From: Candidatus Omnitrophota bacterium
Lineage (GTDB): Bacteria > Omnitrophota > Gorgyraeia > Gygaellales > Profunditerraquicolaceae
Assembly: GCA_028718225.1 (NCBI GenBank)
Contig: JAQUMI010000006.1
Span: 1-48,479 of the forward strand
DNA: 48,479 nt
Reading direction: 5' to 3'
This document shows, in pieces, positions 25,099 to 34,635 of the stretch (position 1 is its first letter; every line of letters starts with the position of its first letter). A model generated the notes under the pieces. That model saw only the letters and a list, made by a program, of their open reading frames with translations. It made no database searches and was not told the DNA's origin. Made by a program: the position numbers and the translations under genes.

Positions 25099-25521
25099 AT
25101 GTTTAGAAAAGCCTTTGTCTTAGCGTTGCTAGTGGTATTCGCGGTGTCTTTAGCCGGATGCGCTTCCCTGGGCACGGTTAAACAGAAAGACCGGGAGATC
25201 CAGGGGTTAAGGAATCAGATTTCAGTTTTAGAAGTTGAAATTCAAGATAAAGACCAGGAGATTAACGGTTTAAAAGATGCTTTAAGTTTTAAGCAGGTTG
25301 AGCAGGCAAGATTTGAAGAAAAACAGCCTTCGATCAGAGATATCCAGGCTGCTTTAACCAAAGCTGGTTTTGATCCCGGAAAGATTGATGGCCGCCTGGG
25401 TAAAAAGACGCGCCAGGCGCTTAAGGCATTTCAGAAAGCGAATAATTTAAAAGTTAACGGTAAGGCGGACAGAAAAACCTGGGCCCTATTAAGCGAGTAC
25501 CTGTCCCTGAAAACTAAATAA
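25099..25521 (+). CDS. Lipoprotein with coiled coil and peptidoglycan-binding domain
   Basis: A 140-residue exported protein. The signal ends in the lipobox SLAGC (Cys near 21). A coiled coil follows (near 31-66, [20 protein letters not shown]). The C-terminal part (near 78-136) is a peptidoglycan-binding domain of type 1: [35 protein letters not shown]. The layout resembles a wall-anchoring lipoprotein. It lies between hisA and hisF with 19- and 5-base gaps, a position unrelated to histidine synthesis. It has its own G-rich ribosome site (GGGGGG upstream of the ATG). Confidence 0.8.
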   Translation: MFRKAFVLALLVVFAVSLAGCASLGTVKQKDREIQGLRNQISVLEVEIQDKDQEINGLKDALSFKQVEQARFEEKQPSIRDIQAALTKAGFDPGKIDGRLGKKTRQALKAFQKANNLKVNGKADRKTWALLSEYLSLKTK

Positions 25522-25526
25522 TATTT

Positions 25527-26282
25527 ATGCTTACTAAACGCATTATTCCCTGCCTGGATATTAAGGACGGCAGAGTGGTAAAGGGCGTAAAATTCTTAGG
25601 ACTTAAGGACGCCGGAGATCCGGTCAGCGTAGCCAAACTTTATGACGCCCAAGCTGCGGATGAACTGACCTTTCTAGATATTACGGCCAGTGTTGAGAAG
25701 CGTAAAACCCTGCTAGAGTTGGTCGAAAGGATAGCCCAGAATATATTTATGCCTTTTACTGTCGGTGGGGGGATAGCTGACCTAACCGATATAAGGAATC
25801 TTTTAAACGCCGGCGCCGAAAAAGTTTCTATAAATACTCAGGCGGTAAAATTTCCGGAATTAATTCAAGACGCCTCCAGAAAATTCGGCAGCCAGTGTAT
25901 TGTTTTGGCCATCGACGCCAAAAAAACGCCAAAAACCTGGGAAGTTTTTATTAACGGAGGCAGGACGCCGACAGGTTTGGATGCTCTGGAGTGGGCGAAA
26001 AAAGGCGCTCAAGCCGGCGCAGGCGAGATTCTTTTGACAAGTATGGATTACGACGGTACCAGAGACGGCTATGACCTGGATTTGACCGAGGCGATCTGCA
26101 AAGCTGTGAATATTCCGGTTATTGCTTCCGGCGGAGCAGGAAAGTTAGAGCATTTTTATGATTGTTTTTCCCGGACAGGCGCGCAGGCGGCTTTGGCTGC
26201 CTCGCTTTTTCATTACGGTGAGTATACCATAAAACAGGTAAAGAGTTATTTAAAAGAGAAGGGGATACCGGTCAGATTATGA
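25527..26282 (+). CDS. hisF: Imidazole glycerol phosphate synthase, cyclase subunit
   Basis: A 251-residue barrel that works with HisH to make imidazole glycerol phosphate and AICAR. Motifs: [19 protein letters not shown] (catalytic Asp), [27 protein letters not shown] (second catalytic Asp), [33 protein letters not shown] and VIASGGAG. It overlaps hisI by ATGA. Confidence 0.95.
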   Translation: MLTKRIIPCLDIKDGRVVKGVKFLGLKDAGDPVSVAKLYDAQAADELTFLDITASVEKRKTLLELVERIAQNIFMPFTVGGGIADLTDIRNLLNAGAEKVSINTQAVKFPELIQDASRKFGSQCIVLAIDAKKTPKTWEVFINGGRTPTGLDALEWAKKGAQAGAGEILLTSMDYDGTRDGYDLDLTEAICKAVNIPVIASGGAGKLEHFYDCFSRTGAQAALAASLFHYGEYTIKQVKSYLKEKGIPVRL

Positions 26283-26614
26283 GCAAGAAAATAAAAGTAA
26301 GTTTAAATGATTTTAAATTTGATAAAAACGGCTTGCTTCCGGCTATAATTCAAGATTACCGGAATGGCGAAGTGTTGATGCTGGGTTATATGAATAAGGA
26401 AGCTTTGCGCCGGACTATAAAGGGCCCCAAGACTTGTTTTTGGTCGCGCTCGCGCAAGGAATATTGGGTTAAGGGATTAACTAGCGGGCATTTTCAGTTT
26501 GTCAAATCCATTGCTTATGATTGCGATATGGATGCACTCCTGCTTAAAGTGCGCCAGGTGGGCGTGGCCTGCCACACAGGCAAAAGGAGCTGTTTTTTCA
26601 GGAAGATAAAATGA
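26279..26614 (+). CDS. hisI: Phosphoribosyl-AMP cyclohydrolase
   Basis: A 111-residue monofunctional HisI. Metal and substrate motifs: [41 protein letters not shown] and [12 protein letters not shown]. The fused HisE pyrophosphohydrolase found in E. coli is absent. hisE, hisG and hisC are not in the window. It overlaps trpE by ATGA. Confidence 0.95.
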   Translation: MSKKIKVSLNDFKFDKNGLLPAIIQDYRNGEVLMLGYMNKEALRRTIKGPKTCFWSRSRKEYWVKGLTSGHFQFVKSIAYDCDMDALLLKVRQVGVACHTGKRSCFFRKIK

Positions 26615-28092
26615 TCCATCCTCCGTTAAAAGAATTTATAAGGTTAACCCGCAAAGGCAACGTAATCCCGGTCTATAAGGAAATCAACGCTGACCTGGAA
26701 ACTCCGGTTTCCGCTTTTCTTAAGGTGGCTAAGGGCGACTACGCTTTTCTGCTGGAATCCGTAGAAGGACAGGAGAAGATCGCCCGCTTTTCTTTTTTAG
26801 GAGCTTCTCCCAGCCTGGTGTTTAAGTCCAAGGGCCGCAGAATTGAAATCAGCGAACCGGCTAAAAAAGGCGTTAAAAAATTTATAACCAGGACTAACCC
26901 CATTGATGAAGTAAAGAAAATAATGCGGGATTTTAAGGCAGTGGCAGTTAAGGGGCTGCCGCGTTTCTGCGGAGGGCTGGTTGGCTTCATCGGTTATGAT
27001 ACGGTGAGGTTTTTTGAAGGGTTGCCGGATAAAAACCCCGACGATTTAAAAACTCCGGATACCCTCCTTATGCTGGCGGATACGTTACTGGTTTTTGATC
27101 ACGTAAACCACAATATAAAAATAGTCAGTAATGTAATTTTGCCTAAAGGAAAACTCTCGCCGCCTAAAATTAAAGCCTTTTATAACAAAGCCCGTAAGAG
27201 GATAGGCAAGATTCAGGCCGATTTCAACCGGCAGCTTAATGAAAACGAAGTCTTCGGGCCAGCGCAAAAAATTAAATTCAGTTCCAATTTTAAAAAAAGC
27301 GAATTTGAAGACGCAGTCAGGCAAGCTAAAAGATACATTAAAAAAGGGGATATCATCCAGGTTGTCCCCTCCCAGCGCTTTAAGGTTATTACCGCTAAGG
27401 ACCCGTTTATGGTTTACCGAAAACTGCGCAGCCTCAATCCTTCTCCTTATATGTATTTCCTGCGTTTAAAAGATATGTACCTGGTGGGCGCTTCTCCGGA
27501 AATGCTGGTGCGCTGCGAAGACGGCCTGATCCAGACCCGGCCGATTGCCGGGACCCGGCCCCGCGGCAAGAATGAAGAAGAAGATGTTCGGCTGGCGCGG
27601 GAATTAATCAACGATAAGAAAGAGCGGTCCGAACACCTGATGCTTGTTGATTTAGGCAGGAATGATTTAGGCCGGGTAAGTTCGACCGGCACGGTGGAGG
27701 TAACCGAGTTTATGAACGTGGAAAAATATTCGCATGTTATGCACCTGGTGAGCGAAGTAAAAGGAAAGCTTGACAATAAACGTTATGATATTTATGATGT
27801 GTTGAAAGCCGCCTTCCCCGCGGGCACGGTTTCCGGCAGCCCCAAAATCCGCGCGATGGAAATTATCGACGAATTAGAAAATAGCCGGCGCGGCCCTTAT
27901 GCCGGATGCGTAGGGTATTTTAGCTTTTCGCATAATATGGATACATGTATTAATATAAGGACTATTCTTATTAAGGGTAAGTTTGCCTATATTCAGGCAG
28001 GCGGAGGGGTCGTAGCGGATTCCGTACCGGAAAAAGAATACTTTGAGACAGTGAACAAGGCTAAAGCCTTGATGGAAGCAATTCTAAAATAA
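26611..28092 (+). CDS. trpE: Anthranilate synthase component I
   Basis: A 493-residue chorismate-binding enzyme that makes anthranilate with ammonia from TrpG. The N-terminal feedback site AFLLESVEG (LLES) is present, so tryptophan inhibition is likely. Catalytic blocks: [63 protein letters not shown] and [12 protein letters not shown]. It follows hisI with an ATGA overlap and has no leader-peptide attenuator. TrpG is not in the window. Confidence 0.94.
   Translation: MIHPPLKEFIRLTRKGNVIPVYKEINADLETPVSAFLKVAKGDYAFLLESVEGQEKIARFSFLGASPSLVFKSKGRRIEISEPAKKGVKKFITRTNPIDEVKKIMRDFKAVAVKGLPRFCGGLVGFIGYDTVRFFEGLPDKNPDDLKTPDTLLMLADTLLVFDHVNHNIKIVSNVILPKGKLSPPKIKAFYNKARKRIGKIQADFNRQLNENEVFGPAQKIKFSSNFKKSEFEDAVRQAKRYIKKGDIIQVVPSQRFKVITAKDPFMVYRKLRSLNPSPYMYFLRLKDMYLVGASPEMLVRCEDGLIQTRPIAGTRPRGKNEEEDVRLARELINDKKERSEHLMLVDLGRNDLGRVSSTGTVEVTEFMNVEKYSHVMHLVSEVKGKLDNKRYDIYDVLKAAFPAGTVSGSPKIRAMEIIDELENSRRGPYAGCVGYFSFSHNMDTCINIRTILIKGKFAYIQAGGGVVADSVPEKEYFETVNKAKALMEAILK
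27770..27798 (+). promoter_or_regulatory. Possible internal promoter inside trpE
   Basis: TTGACA (27770-27775), 17 bases, TATGAT (27793-27798, 5 of 6 consensus bases) inside the 3' part of trpE. It would drive rpsP, yajC and secDF separately from the amino-acid genes. Coding constraint makes a chance match possible. Confidence 0.4.
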
Positions 28093-28108
28093 AAAGGAGG
28101 AAATATCA

Positions 28109-28366
28109 ATGGCAGTACATCTTCGTTTAAGGAGAATCGGTAAAAACCCCAAAGGCAAGCCGCATTTTCGTCTTGCCGCTTATGATGAGCGCACCGGGCG
28201 GGACGGGAGGGCCCTAGAAGAACTCGGGTTCTACGTTCCTACAACCGGTGAGGTAAAATTAAAAGCAGAGCGCATCCAGTATTGGATTAAAAACGGCGCT
28301 CAGCTTTCCCAAACTATTAAGAGTTTGCTTAAAAAGGAGAAGAAAAATGCAACCACAGGCAGCTAG
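28109..28366 (+). CDS. rpsP: 30S ribosomal protein S16
   Basis: An 85-residue S16: AVHLRLRRIGKNPKGKPHFR, LAAYDERTGRDGRALEELGF, and AERIQYWIKNGAQLSQTIKSL. A strong AAAAGGAGG precedes the ATG. The usual followers rimM-trmD-rplS are replaced by yajC and secDF. Its end overlaps yajC by 20 bases. Confidence 0.96.
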   Translation: MAVHLRLRRIGKNPKGKPHFRLAAYDERTGRDGRALEELGFYVPTTGEVKLKAERIQYWIKNGAQLSQTIKSLLKKEKKNATTGS

Positions 28367-28637
28367 TCCCATAATAAACCTCGTTCCCCTGGTTCTCATA
28401 TTTGTGATTTTTTATTTTATGCTTATTCGGCCGCAAAGGCAGAAAGAGAAAGAGCACCAGAAGACTTTAAGTAACCTGAATAAAAACGACGAGGTGGTTA
28501 CTTCCAGCGGCATACATGGCACTATCGTCAATGTCAAGGAGAAGACAATAATTTTAAGAATAGACGATAACGTAAAGATTGAGTTGGAAAGGAACTGCGT
28601 AGCATTCGTTAAAAAAGCGATTCATCCGTCAGCCTAG
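28347..28637 (+). CDS. yajC: Preprotein translocase subunit YajC
   Basis: A 96-residue protein with one membrane helix (near 9-26, NLVPLVLIFVIFYFMLIRPQ) followed by the family signature RPQRQKEKEHQKTLSNL and a small domain (GDEVVTSSGIHG-like KNDEVVTSSGIHGTI). It is an accessory part of the Sec holo-translocon with SecDF, the next gene. The start lies inside rpsP, preceded by AAAAGGAGAAG. Confidence 0.93.
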   Translation: MQPQAASPIINLVPLVLIFVIFYFMLIRPQRQKEKEHQKTLSNLNKNDEVVTSSGIHGTIVNVKEKTIILRIDDNVKIELERNCVAFVKKAIHPSA

Positions 28638-28657
28638 CCTAAGGAGAAATAGAAAGA

Positions 28658-30862
28658 GTGGAGAAGAGGCTTGTTTATAAATCTATTTTCATACTGGCAA
28701 CCCTGGGATTGTGCGTATATTTTACCTTTCCTTTAGATAAAAGGATAAACCTTGGTTTGGATTTAAAAGGAGGAATGCACCTTTTGCTTAAGGTTGATAC
28801 CGGTAAAATTCCGGAGAACGCCAGAGAAGATGCGGCTGACCGCGCCATGGAGGTTATCCGCAAGAGGATAGATAGCTACGGTGTGCGCGAACCCCTGATT
28901 CAAAAGCACGGGATTGATGAGATAGTAGTGGAGTTGCCGGGCTTTACGGATAGGGAGCGCGCCCGGGAGCTGATCGGCAAGGTTGCCTTACTGGAATTCA
29001 AGTTAGTTTCTTCCGATCCGGAAGGCTTAAAAGAGGCATTAGCCGGAAAGGTACCTGCCGGTTATGAATTAAAGTATACCCAGGATGATAATACGCCGTT
29101 ATTAGTAGAGAAGAGCGCATCTTTAATAGGGGAGGCATTAACCGATGCCAGCGTGCAGTTTAGCCAGAGCCAGTTTAATGAACCGGTAGTTTCTTTGCGT
29201 TTTAATGCTGAAGGGGCCAAAAAATTTGCCGCGGTCACCGCCGCTAATGTCGGGAAAAGACTGGCTATTGTCCTGGACGGCAGAGTTCAGTCTGCTCCGA
29301 ATATCCGGGAAGCTATCCCTTCGGGCGAGGCGGTAATCAGCGGCAGGTTTAGCGTTGAGAATGCCCAGGATTTGGCCAATGTGTTAAGGTCAGGCGCTCT
29401 GCCTGCCCCGCTTTACATTGAAGAAGAGCGGACTATCGGGCCGCTTTTAGGCCAGGATTCTATCAACAAGGGGGTCCGGGCCACGCTCATCGGCGGAGCG
29501 TTTGTCTTTATCTTTATGGCGGCTTATTACCTTTTGGCGGGCCTGGTCGCTAATATCGCTTTGTTATTCAACTTATTTGTGATCCTGGGAGTATTAGGGG
29601 CCTTACCTTATTTGTTGCCGGAATTTGCAGCTACTTTAACTTTACCGGGTATAGCCGGTATGGTCTTATCTTTAGGTATGGCGGTAGATGCTAATATTTT
29701 AATTGACGAACGTATCCGGGAAGAACTGTCGCTGGGGAGGAATTTACGCGCTGCCATAGCTAACGGTTATTCCAAGGCCTTCAGCGCGATTTTTGACTCT
29801 AATTTAACTACTCTTTTTGCGGCGCTTATTTTAATCTGGCTGGGGACAGGCTCAATAAAGGGCTTTGGTGTGACCCTGACCATAGGTCTAATGGCGAGTA
29901 TGTTTACCGCGATAGTGGTGACCCGCACCATGTTTGAGGTTATGCTAAATTTAGGGTGGCTTAAGAATTCGCTGCCTATGCTTAAATTAATCGGCCAGAC
30001 TAAATTTGACTTTATCGGCAAGCGCCGGATTTTTTACGCTATTTCGCTTATTGTCATCATCATCGGTCTGGCAGTTTATTTTAAAAAAGGGAGCAGCGCT
30101 TACGGTATAGATTTTGCCGGCGGCTCAATGCAGGAGTATAGCTTTAAAGAAACTCCGGACGTGGATAAAATACGCGAGGTATTAAGAAATATAGGCTTAG
30201 GCGACGCTTCTATCCAGCAGTTTAAAGATAACCCTAAAGCGGTTTTAATCCGTACTATTGAAGATAAGAGCGAGATTTTGACCGGTAAATTAAAAGAGGT
30301 TTTTCCCGGACAGGATATCCAAATCTTAAGGATTGAGCGCGTCGGTCCTGTAGCCGGCGAGCATTTAAAAGCAAAAGCCTTTTGGGCCCTAGCCTGGTCA
30401 TTGATTATCATACTGATTTATGTGGCTTTCAGGTTTAAGCATGTGAATTTTGCTATTGCCGGCGTAGTCGCGCTTCTGCATGATGTATTGGTAACGCTGG
30501 GGTTTCTGGTCATTACCGGCCGGCCGATTGACCTCTTGACTATTACCGCTTTTTTGACTATCGCCGGTTTTTCGATTAACGATACAATTGTTATTTACGA
30601 CCGGGTCAGGGAGAATATGCGCCTTTATCAGAAATACAGCCTTTATGAGTTGATTAACCTGAGCGTAAACCAAACGCTCTCCAGAACCATACTCACTTCG
30701 GTAGTAACCTTGCTGGTTGTTCTTGCTATTTTCTTTTTCGGCGGAGAAGTGTTGCATAACTTCGCCTTTGCCCTCTTAGTAGGTTTTATTTCAGGCGTAT
30801 ATTCTACGGTTTATATCGCTTCGCCTTTAGTCCTTGCCTGGGGCCGCAAAAAACCAAGATAG
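28658..30862 (+). CDS. secDF: Fused protein-export membrane protein SecDF
   Basis: A 734-residue protein with twelve expected membrane helices. The SecD half begins near the first helix with INLGLDLKGGMHLLLKVDT, has the periplasmic P1 domain, and the membrane block GMAVDANILIDERIREEL. The SecF half starts near 430 (IGKRRIFYAISLIV) with YGIDFAGGSMQEY and ends with FSINDTIVIYDRVRENM. Both proton-path motifs are visible. It uses the proton gradient to pull exported proteins out of SecYEG. Start is GTG at 28658 with AAGGAGA upstream. Confidence 0.95.
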   Translation: MEKRLVYKSIFILATLGLCVYFTFPLDKRINLGLDLKGGMHLLLKVDTGKIPENAREDAADRAMEVIRKRIDSYGVREPLIQKHGIDEIVVELPGFTDRERARELIGKVALLEFKLVSSDPEGLKEALAGKVPAGYELKYTQDDNTPLLVEKSASLIGEALTDASVQFSQSQFNEPVVSLRFNAEGAKKFAAVTAANVGKRLAIVLDGRVQSAPNIREAIPSGEAVISGRFSVENAQDLANVLRSGALPAPLYIEEERTIGPLLGQDSINKGVRATLIGGAFVFIFMAAYYLLAGLVANIALLFNLFVILGVLGALPYLLPEFAATLTLPGIAGMVLSLGMAVDANILIDERIREELSLGRNLRAAIANGYSKAFSAIFDSNLTTLFAALILIWLGTGSIKGFGVTLTIGLMASMFTAIVVTRTMFEVMLNLGWLKNSLPMLKLIGQTKFDFIGKRRIFYAISLIVIIIGLAVYFKKGSSAYGIDFAGGSMQEYSFKETPDVDKIREVLRNIGLGDASIQQFKDNPKAVLIRTIEDKSEILTGKLKEVFPGQDIQILRIERVGPVAGEHLKAKAFWALAWSLIIILIYVAFRFKHVNFAIAGVVALLHDVLVTLGFLVITGRPIDLLTITAFLTIAGFSINDTIVIYDRVRENMRLYQKYSLYELINLSVNQTLSRTILTSVVTLLVVLAIFFFGGEVLHNFAFALLVGFISGVYSTVYIASPLVLAWGRKKPR

Positions 30863-30868
30863 GTAGCT

Positions 30869-32776
30869 ATGTTTAAATCCCTGAAACTATACTCAGGGTT
30901 AAAGGTTGATCTGGAACAACTGTTGGGCGAGCTGGTTGGTTTTGGCTATAAAAGGCAGGACGCTGTTTTAGCCGAAGGTGATTTTTCCCGCCGCGGCGGT
31001 TTAATCGATATCTTTCCGAATTCCTTTGAATTACCCATCCGCGTAGAGCTAAACGATAATCTAATATCTGCAATTAGGACTTTTAACCCTTCTACGGGCG
31101 AACCGCTTTGGGCCCACCGGATAGTTATTATCCTGCCGGTCAGGAAAACCGGCAGCCTAAAGACCACGCCGATTACCGAAGATTTCCCGCTTTCTAATTT
31201 TCTGGATTTAAATATCGGCGATTATGTCGTGCATAATCAGCATGGCATAGGTAAATTTTTGGGCCTGCATAAAATCAAGATCCAGGATAAATATAAAGAT
31301 CATCTGGTTATTGAGTATGACCGCCAGGAAAAACTTTATGTACCGGTTGAATCAATGCACCTGGTGCAGAAGTATATCGCTTTTCACATCCGGCGGCCAA
31401 AGCTTTACAAGCTGGGGGGCAAGGAGTGGTCCAGAGCCAAGGAACGGGCGCGCAGGGGGATCCAAAAGATGGCCTGGGACTTGTTGAGCTTGCAGGCAAT
31501 GCGTGCCAGCGCCAAGGGTTTTACCTATTCTAAGGATACGGATTGGCAGGTCCAATTTGAAGAGAGCTTTCCTTATAAAGAGACGCCTGACCAGACAAAA
31601 GTTACTTTAGAGGTAAAACAGGATATGGAATCCGGAAAACTGATGGACCGCTTGCTCTGCGGGGACGTAGGTTATGGCAAGACTGAAGTTGCCATGCGCG
31701 CGGCTTTTAAATGCCTGATGGATAATAAGCAGGTTGCTTACCTGGTTCCGACAACAATTTTAGCCGAACAGCACTACCATAATTTCAGTTCCCGGCTTAA
31801 GGATTTTCCAGTCAATATCCAGCTCCTTTGCCGCTTTAAGACCCAGGTTGAACAGAAAAAAATTGTCGAAGGGCTAAAGCAGGGTTCAGTTGACCTGGTT
31901 ATCGGTACGCATAGAATGCTCTCGGATGACGTGTCTTTTAAGGACTTAGGCCTGGTAATTATTGATGAAGAACAGCGTTTCGGAGTAAAACATAAAGAGA
32001 AGCTGAAGAAAATCCGCCTTTTAACCAATGTGCTTACCTTGACGGCAACGCCTATCCCCAGAACTTTATATATGAGCTTGATGGGTGCCCGCGACTTATC
32101 GGTGATTAATACCCCGCCGCAAAATAGGTTGCCTATCAAGACGATTGTGGTAGAATATGACCAAGACTTAGTCCGCCAGGCTATTTTAAGAGAGGTAGAG
32201 AGAGGCGGCCAGGTATTCTTCCTGCATAATCGTATAGAGGATATTGAAAAAGTAAAGGAGAGGCTGGGAAAAGTTTTGCCTCAAGGCTTACGCCTGGCCA
32301 TAGGGCATGGGCAGATGCACCCTAAGGAACTGGAAGCTGTTATGTCCGGATTCCTGGAAGGTAAACTTGATTGCCTGATTTCCACGATGATTATTGAATC
32401 CGGGATTGATATCCCCAACGCCAATACTATAATCGTGGATAATGCGCATACTTTCGGTTTATCGGATTTACACCAGTTGCGCGGGAGGGTAGGCCGGTTT
32501 AACCGGGCTGCCTACGCTTATTTTATGGTCCCCAAAAATTTAGTGTTGGAAAAAGACAGCCGCAAGAGGTTAAACGCTATCCAGGATTATGCCTCGCTTG
32601 GCGCCGGATTTAATATTGCGATGGAGGATTTGGAGATCCGGGGCGCGGGCAACTTGCTGGGGATGCAACAGCATGGTTTTATTGCTACGGTGGGTTTTGA
32701 CCTTTATTGCCGGTTATTAAGAGAAGCAATCGATGCTTTTAAAAAGACAGGAGTATTTAATGAAGCGCACAATTAA
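30869..32776 (+). CDS. mfd: Short Mfd-type DNA translocase (lacks the N-terminal UvrB-like part and the C-terminal domain)
   Basis: A 635-residue protein against about 1150 for usual Mfd. It opens within the Mfd domain 1 region (GYKRQDAVLAEGDFSRRGGL, near 26-45). The RNA-polymerase-binding CarD-like domain is intact (near 113-175, IGDYVVHNQHGIGKFLGL, KLYVPVESMHLVQKY). The RecG-like motor follows: Walker A GDVGYGKTE near 265-273, DEEQRFGVKHKE near 366-377, LTATPIPRTL, TMIIESGIDIPNANT, QLRGRVGR and LEIRGAGNLLGMQQHG. It stops soon after, so domain 7 is missing, as are the UvrA-binding parts of domains 1-3. Six bases separate it from secDF, whose frame is complete, so no upstream remnant exists. 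Confidence 0.85.
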   Translation: MFKSLKLYSGLKVDLEQLLGELVGFGYKRQDAVLAEGDFSRRGGLIDIFPNSFELPIRVELNDNLISAIRTFNPSTGEPLWAHRIVIILPVRKTGSLKTTPITEDFPLSNFLDLNIGDYVVHNQHGIGKFLGLHKIKIQDKYKDHLVIEYDRQEKLYVPVESMHLVQKYIAFHIRRPKLYKLGGKEWSRAKERARRGIQKMAWDLLSLQAMRASAKGFTYSKDTDWQVQFEESFPYKETPDQTKVTLEVKQDMESGKLMDRLLCGDVGYGKTEVAMRAAFKCLMDNKQVAYLVPTTILAEQHYHNFSSRLKDFPVNIQLLCRFKTQVEQKKIVEGLKQGSVDLVIGTHRMLSDDVSFKDLGLVIIDEEQRFGVKHKEKLKKIRLLTNVLTLTATPIPRTLYMSLMGARDLSVINTPPQNRLPIKTIVVEYDQDLVRQAILREVERGGQVFFLHNRIEDIEKVKERLGKVLPQGLRLAIGHGQMHPKELEAVMSGFLEGKLDCLISTMIIESGIDIPNANTIIVDNAHTFGLSDLHQLRGRVGRFNRAAYAYFMVPKNLVLEKDSRKRLNAIQDYASLGAGFNIAMEDLEIRGAGNLLGMQQHGFIATVGFDLYCRLLREAIDAFKKTGVFNEAHN

Positions 32777-33704
32777 CTTAAGGTTTTTCCTGGTAGCTTT
32801 TTTCTTACCTATATATTGCTTATTGAATATTTGGCTTCCGGGAGGCAAAGCCCCCCTGCTCTACGCCCAGGACCAAATAGTGGCTATCGTGAATAATGAA
32901 GTAATCACGCAAAAAGACTTGAATGATTTCCTGCGTTTCATGAGCATGCAATTATCCCGGGAGTATAAAGATAAGGAGCTGGAGGATAAAATCAATTCCA
33001 TTAAATCCGATTTATTGAACCGGTTGATCGAGGACCGTTTGATCCTGCAGGAGGCAAAGAAGGAAAAAATAGACATGGATGAAAACAGGGTAAATGCCAA
33101 GATCAGCGAGATAAAAAAACAATACCGTTCGGATAGCGATTTCCAGGCGGAATTAATGACGCAGGGGCTTACTCAGGCGGATATCGAGAATAAAATCCGG
33201 GAACAATTTCTTATGTTCAGTGTTGTAGAGCGTAAGGTACGCAGCAAGATTACTGTAAAACCTGAAGAAGTGACCGAATTTTATGAAACGCATAAAAATG
33301 ATTTTATCTCTGGGGAAGGAAGAGAGCTGGAAGCCTATTCTCTGGAGAATGAAGATCAGGCAGGGTCATTTTCTTATAACCTCAGGGTAGGTAAGAAACC
33401 GCAAGATTTAGTAACGCGCTATCCCTTTGCGGTAAGTGCGTTTAATGTATACGAAGGCGAGGAGTTAAAGGGCGGAATAGGAGAAGTGGTGTTTAAGCTC
33501 GGGATTAACGAGGTTTCCGGGCCGGTTAAAGTTGAAGATAAATACTATGTGTTCAAGCTGATTAATATAATCCCCGCTAAAGAACTTACTCTCGTTCAGG
33601 TCCAGGGCAGAATTCACAGTTTTTTATTCGACAAGAAGATGCAGGAAGAGTTTGCCAGGTGGTTAAATGAAGTTAAAAAGAAATCCTATATCAAAATCAA
33701 ATAG
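32760..33704 (+). CDS. SurA-like periplasmic chaperone
   Basis: A 314-residue exported protein. Signal peptide about 1-38 (RFFLVAFFLPIYCLLNIWLP, cleavage probably near YAQ). The SurA N-terminal chaperone domain follows: QIVAIVNNEVITQKDLNDF, LLNRLIEDRLILQEAKKEKI. A single parvulin-like region (near 170-285) keeps EVSGPVKVEDKYYVFKL but lacks the start of the active isomerase fold, so isomerase activity is doubtful. The ATG at 32760 has AGGAG at good spacing; an earlier in-frame start at 32733 would lie deeper inside mfd. It precedes pdxA and rsmA as surA does in E. coli. Confidence 0.85.
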   Translation: MKRTINLRFFLVAFFLPIYCLLNIWLPGGKAPLLYAQDQIVAIVNNEVITQKDLNDFLRFMSMQLSREYKDKELEDKINSIKSDLLNRLIEDRLILQEAKKEKIDMDENRVNAKISEIKKQYRSDSDFQAELMTQGLTQADIENKIREQFLMFSVVERKVRSKITVKPEEVTEFYETHKNDFISGEGRELEAYSLENEDQAGSFSYNLRVGKKPQDLVTRYPFAVSAFNVYEGEELKGGIGEVVFKLGINEVSGPVKVEDKYYVFKLINIIPAKELTLVQVQGRIHSFLFDKKMQEEFARWLNEVKKKSYIKIK

Positions 33705-34635
33705 AGTCAGGGTTGGCCTGACCATCGGAGATCCTTCGGGGATCGGCCCGGTAATAACCTTAAAGGCGCTCAGGGAACTAAAAAAGGCGCAAGCGGATTT
33801 TGTAGTTATCGGCGACGCAGGTGTTTTAAAAAAAATACCGGGCGCAAGTATTGTTGACATGAATAATTTGAATTTGCGGGATTTTTCCGTTGGGCAAATA
33901 AAAGCGGAATACGGCAGGGCCTCGGTTGAGTATCTGGATAAAGCTCTGGAGTTACTGAAAGATAAAAAGATTGACTGTCTGGTGACCGCACCCATATCGA
34001 AAGAAGCAATTAATAAAGCCGGCCTTAGGTATGGCGGGCACACGGAATATTTCTGGAAGAAGACCCGGGCGAAAGAAGTTGTGATGTTGCTACTGAATAA
34101 TAAACTAAAATTCAGCCTGGTTACGCGGCATATACCAATAGGAAAAGTACCCGGAGAGCTGACTAAAGAAAAGTTATATACTAGTATTCTTATTACTTAT
34201 AAGTCGCTTAAATACCTTTTTGGAATAAAAAAACCGCGCCTGGTGGTTTGCGGACTTAATCCGCACGCTTCAGATAACGGCGTAATCGGCACGGAAGAAA
34301 ACAGGGTTATTAAACCTGTCTTAAAAAAACTTAAAGATAAGATAAAACTGGATATCGACGGCCCGCTGGCTGCTGACGTAGCGGTTTATCGCGCAGAAAC
34401 AGGTAATTACGATTGCGTGATTGCCATGTACCATGACCAGGCGCTCATTCCCTTAAAACTCACCGGCAGAGATTCCGGCGTAAATATGACCTTAGGCCTT
34501 CCTTTTATCCGGACCTCTCCTTTACACGGGACAGCTTTTGATATTGCCCAGACTCCTGCTTTAGCTGATCCTGCTTCTATGATTGCCGCAATTAAGCTGG
34601 CTATAAAATGCGCATCCAACCTAAAAAAAGCCTAG
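33667..34635 (+). CDS. pdxA: 4-hydroxythreonine-4-phosphate dehydrogenase
   Basis: A 322-residue NAD-dependent enzyme of pyridoxal phosphate synthesis (DXP-dependent route). Motifs: VGLTIGDPSGIGPVITLKA, TAPISKEAINKAG, GHTEYFWKKT, VVCGLNPHASDNGVIGTEE, AMYHDQALIPLKL and TLGLPFIRTSPLHGTAFDIA. Metal-binding histidines are present. It begins 38 bases inside the surA-like gene and overlaps rsmA by 28 bases. Confidence 0.95.
   Translation: MKLKRNPISKSNRVRVGLTIGDPSGIGPVITLKALRELKKAQADFVVIGDAGVLKKIPGASIVDMNNLNLRDFSVGQIKAEYGRASVEYLDKALELLKDKKIDCLVTAPISKEAINKAGLRYGGHTEYFWKKTRAKEVVMLLLNNKLKFSLVTRHIPIGKVPGELTKEKLYTSILITYKSLKYLFGIKKPRLVVCGLNPHASDNGVIGTEENRVIKPVLKKLKDKIKLDIDGPLAADVAVYRAETGNYDCVIAMYHDQALIPLKLTGRDSGVNMTLGLPFIRTSPLHGTAFDIAQTPALADPASMIAAIKLAIKCASNLKKA

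Noticed and set aside
26540-26640. Attenuator or leader peptide before trpE
   Set aside because: trpE begins in an ATGA overlap with hisI, leaving no leader.
33855-33890. Promoter inside pdxA (TTGACA near 33855)
   Set aside because: No acceptable -10 hexamer at 16-18 bases.
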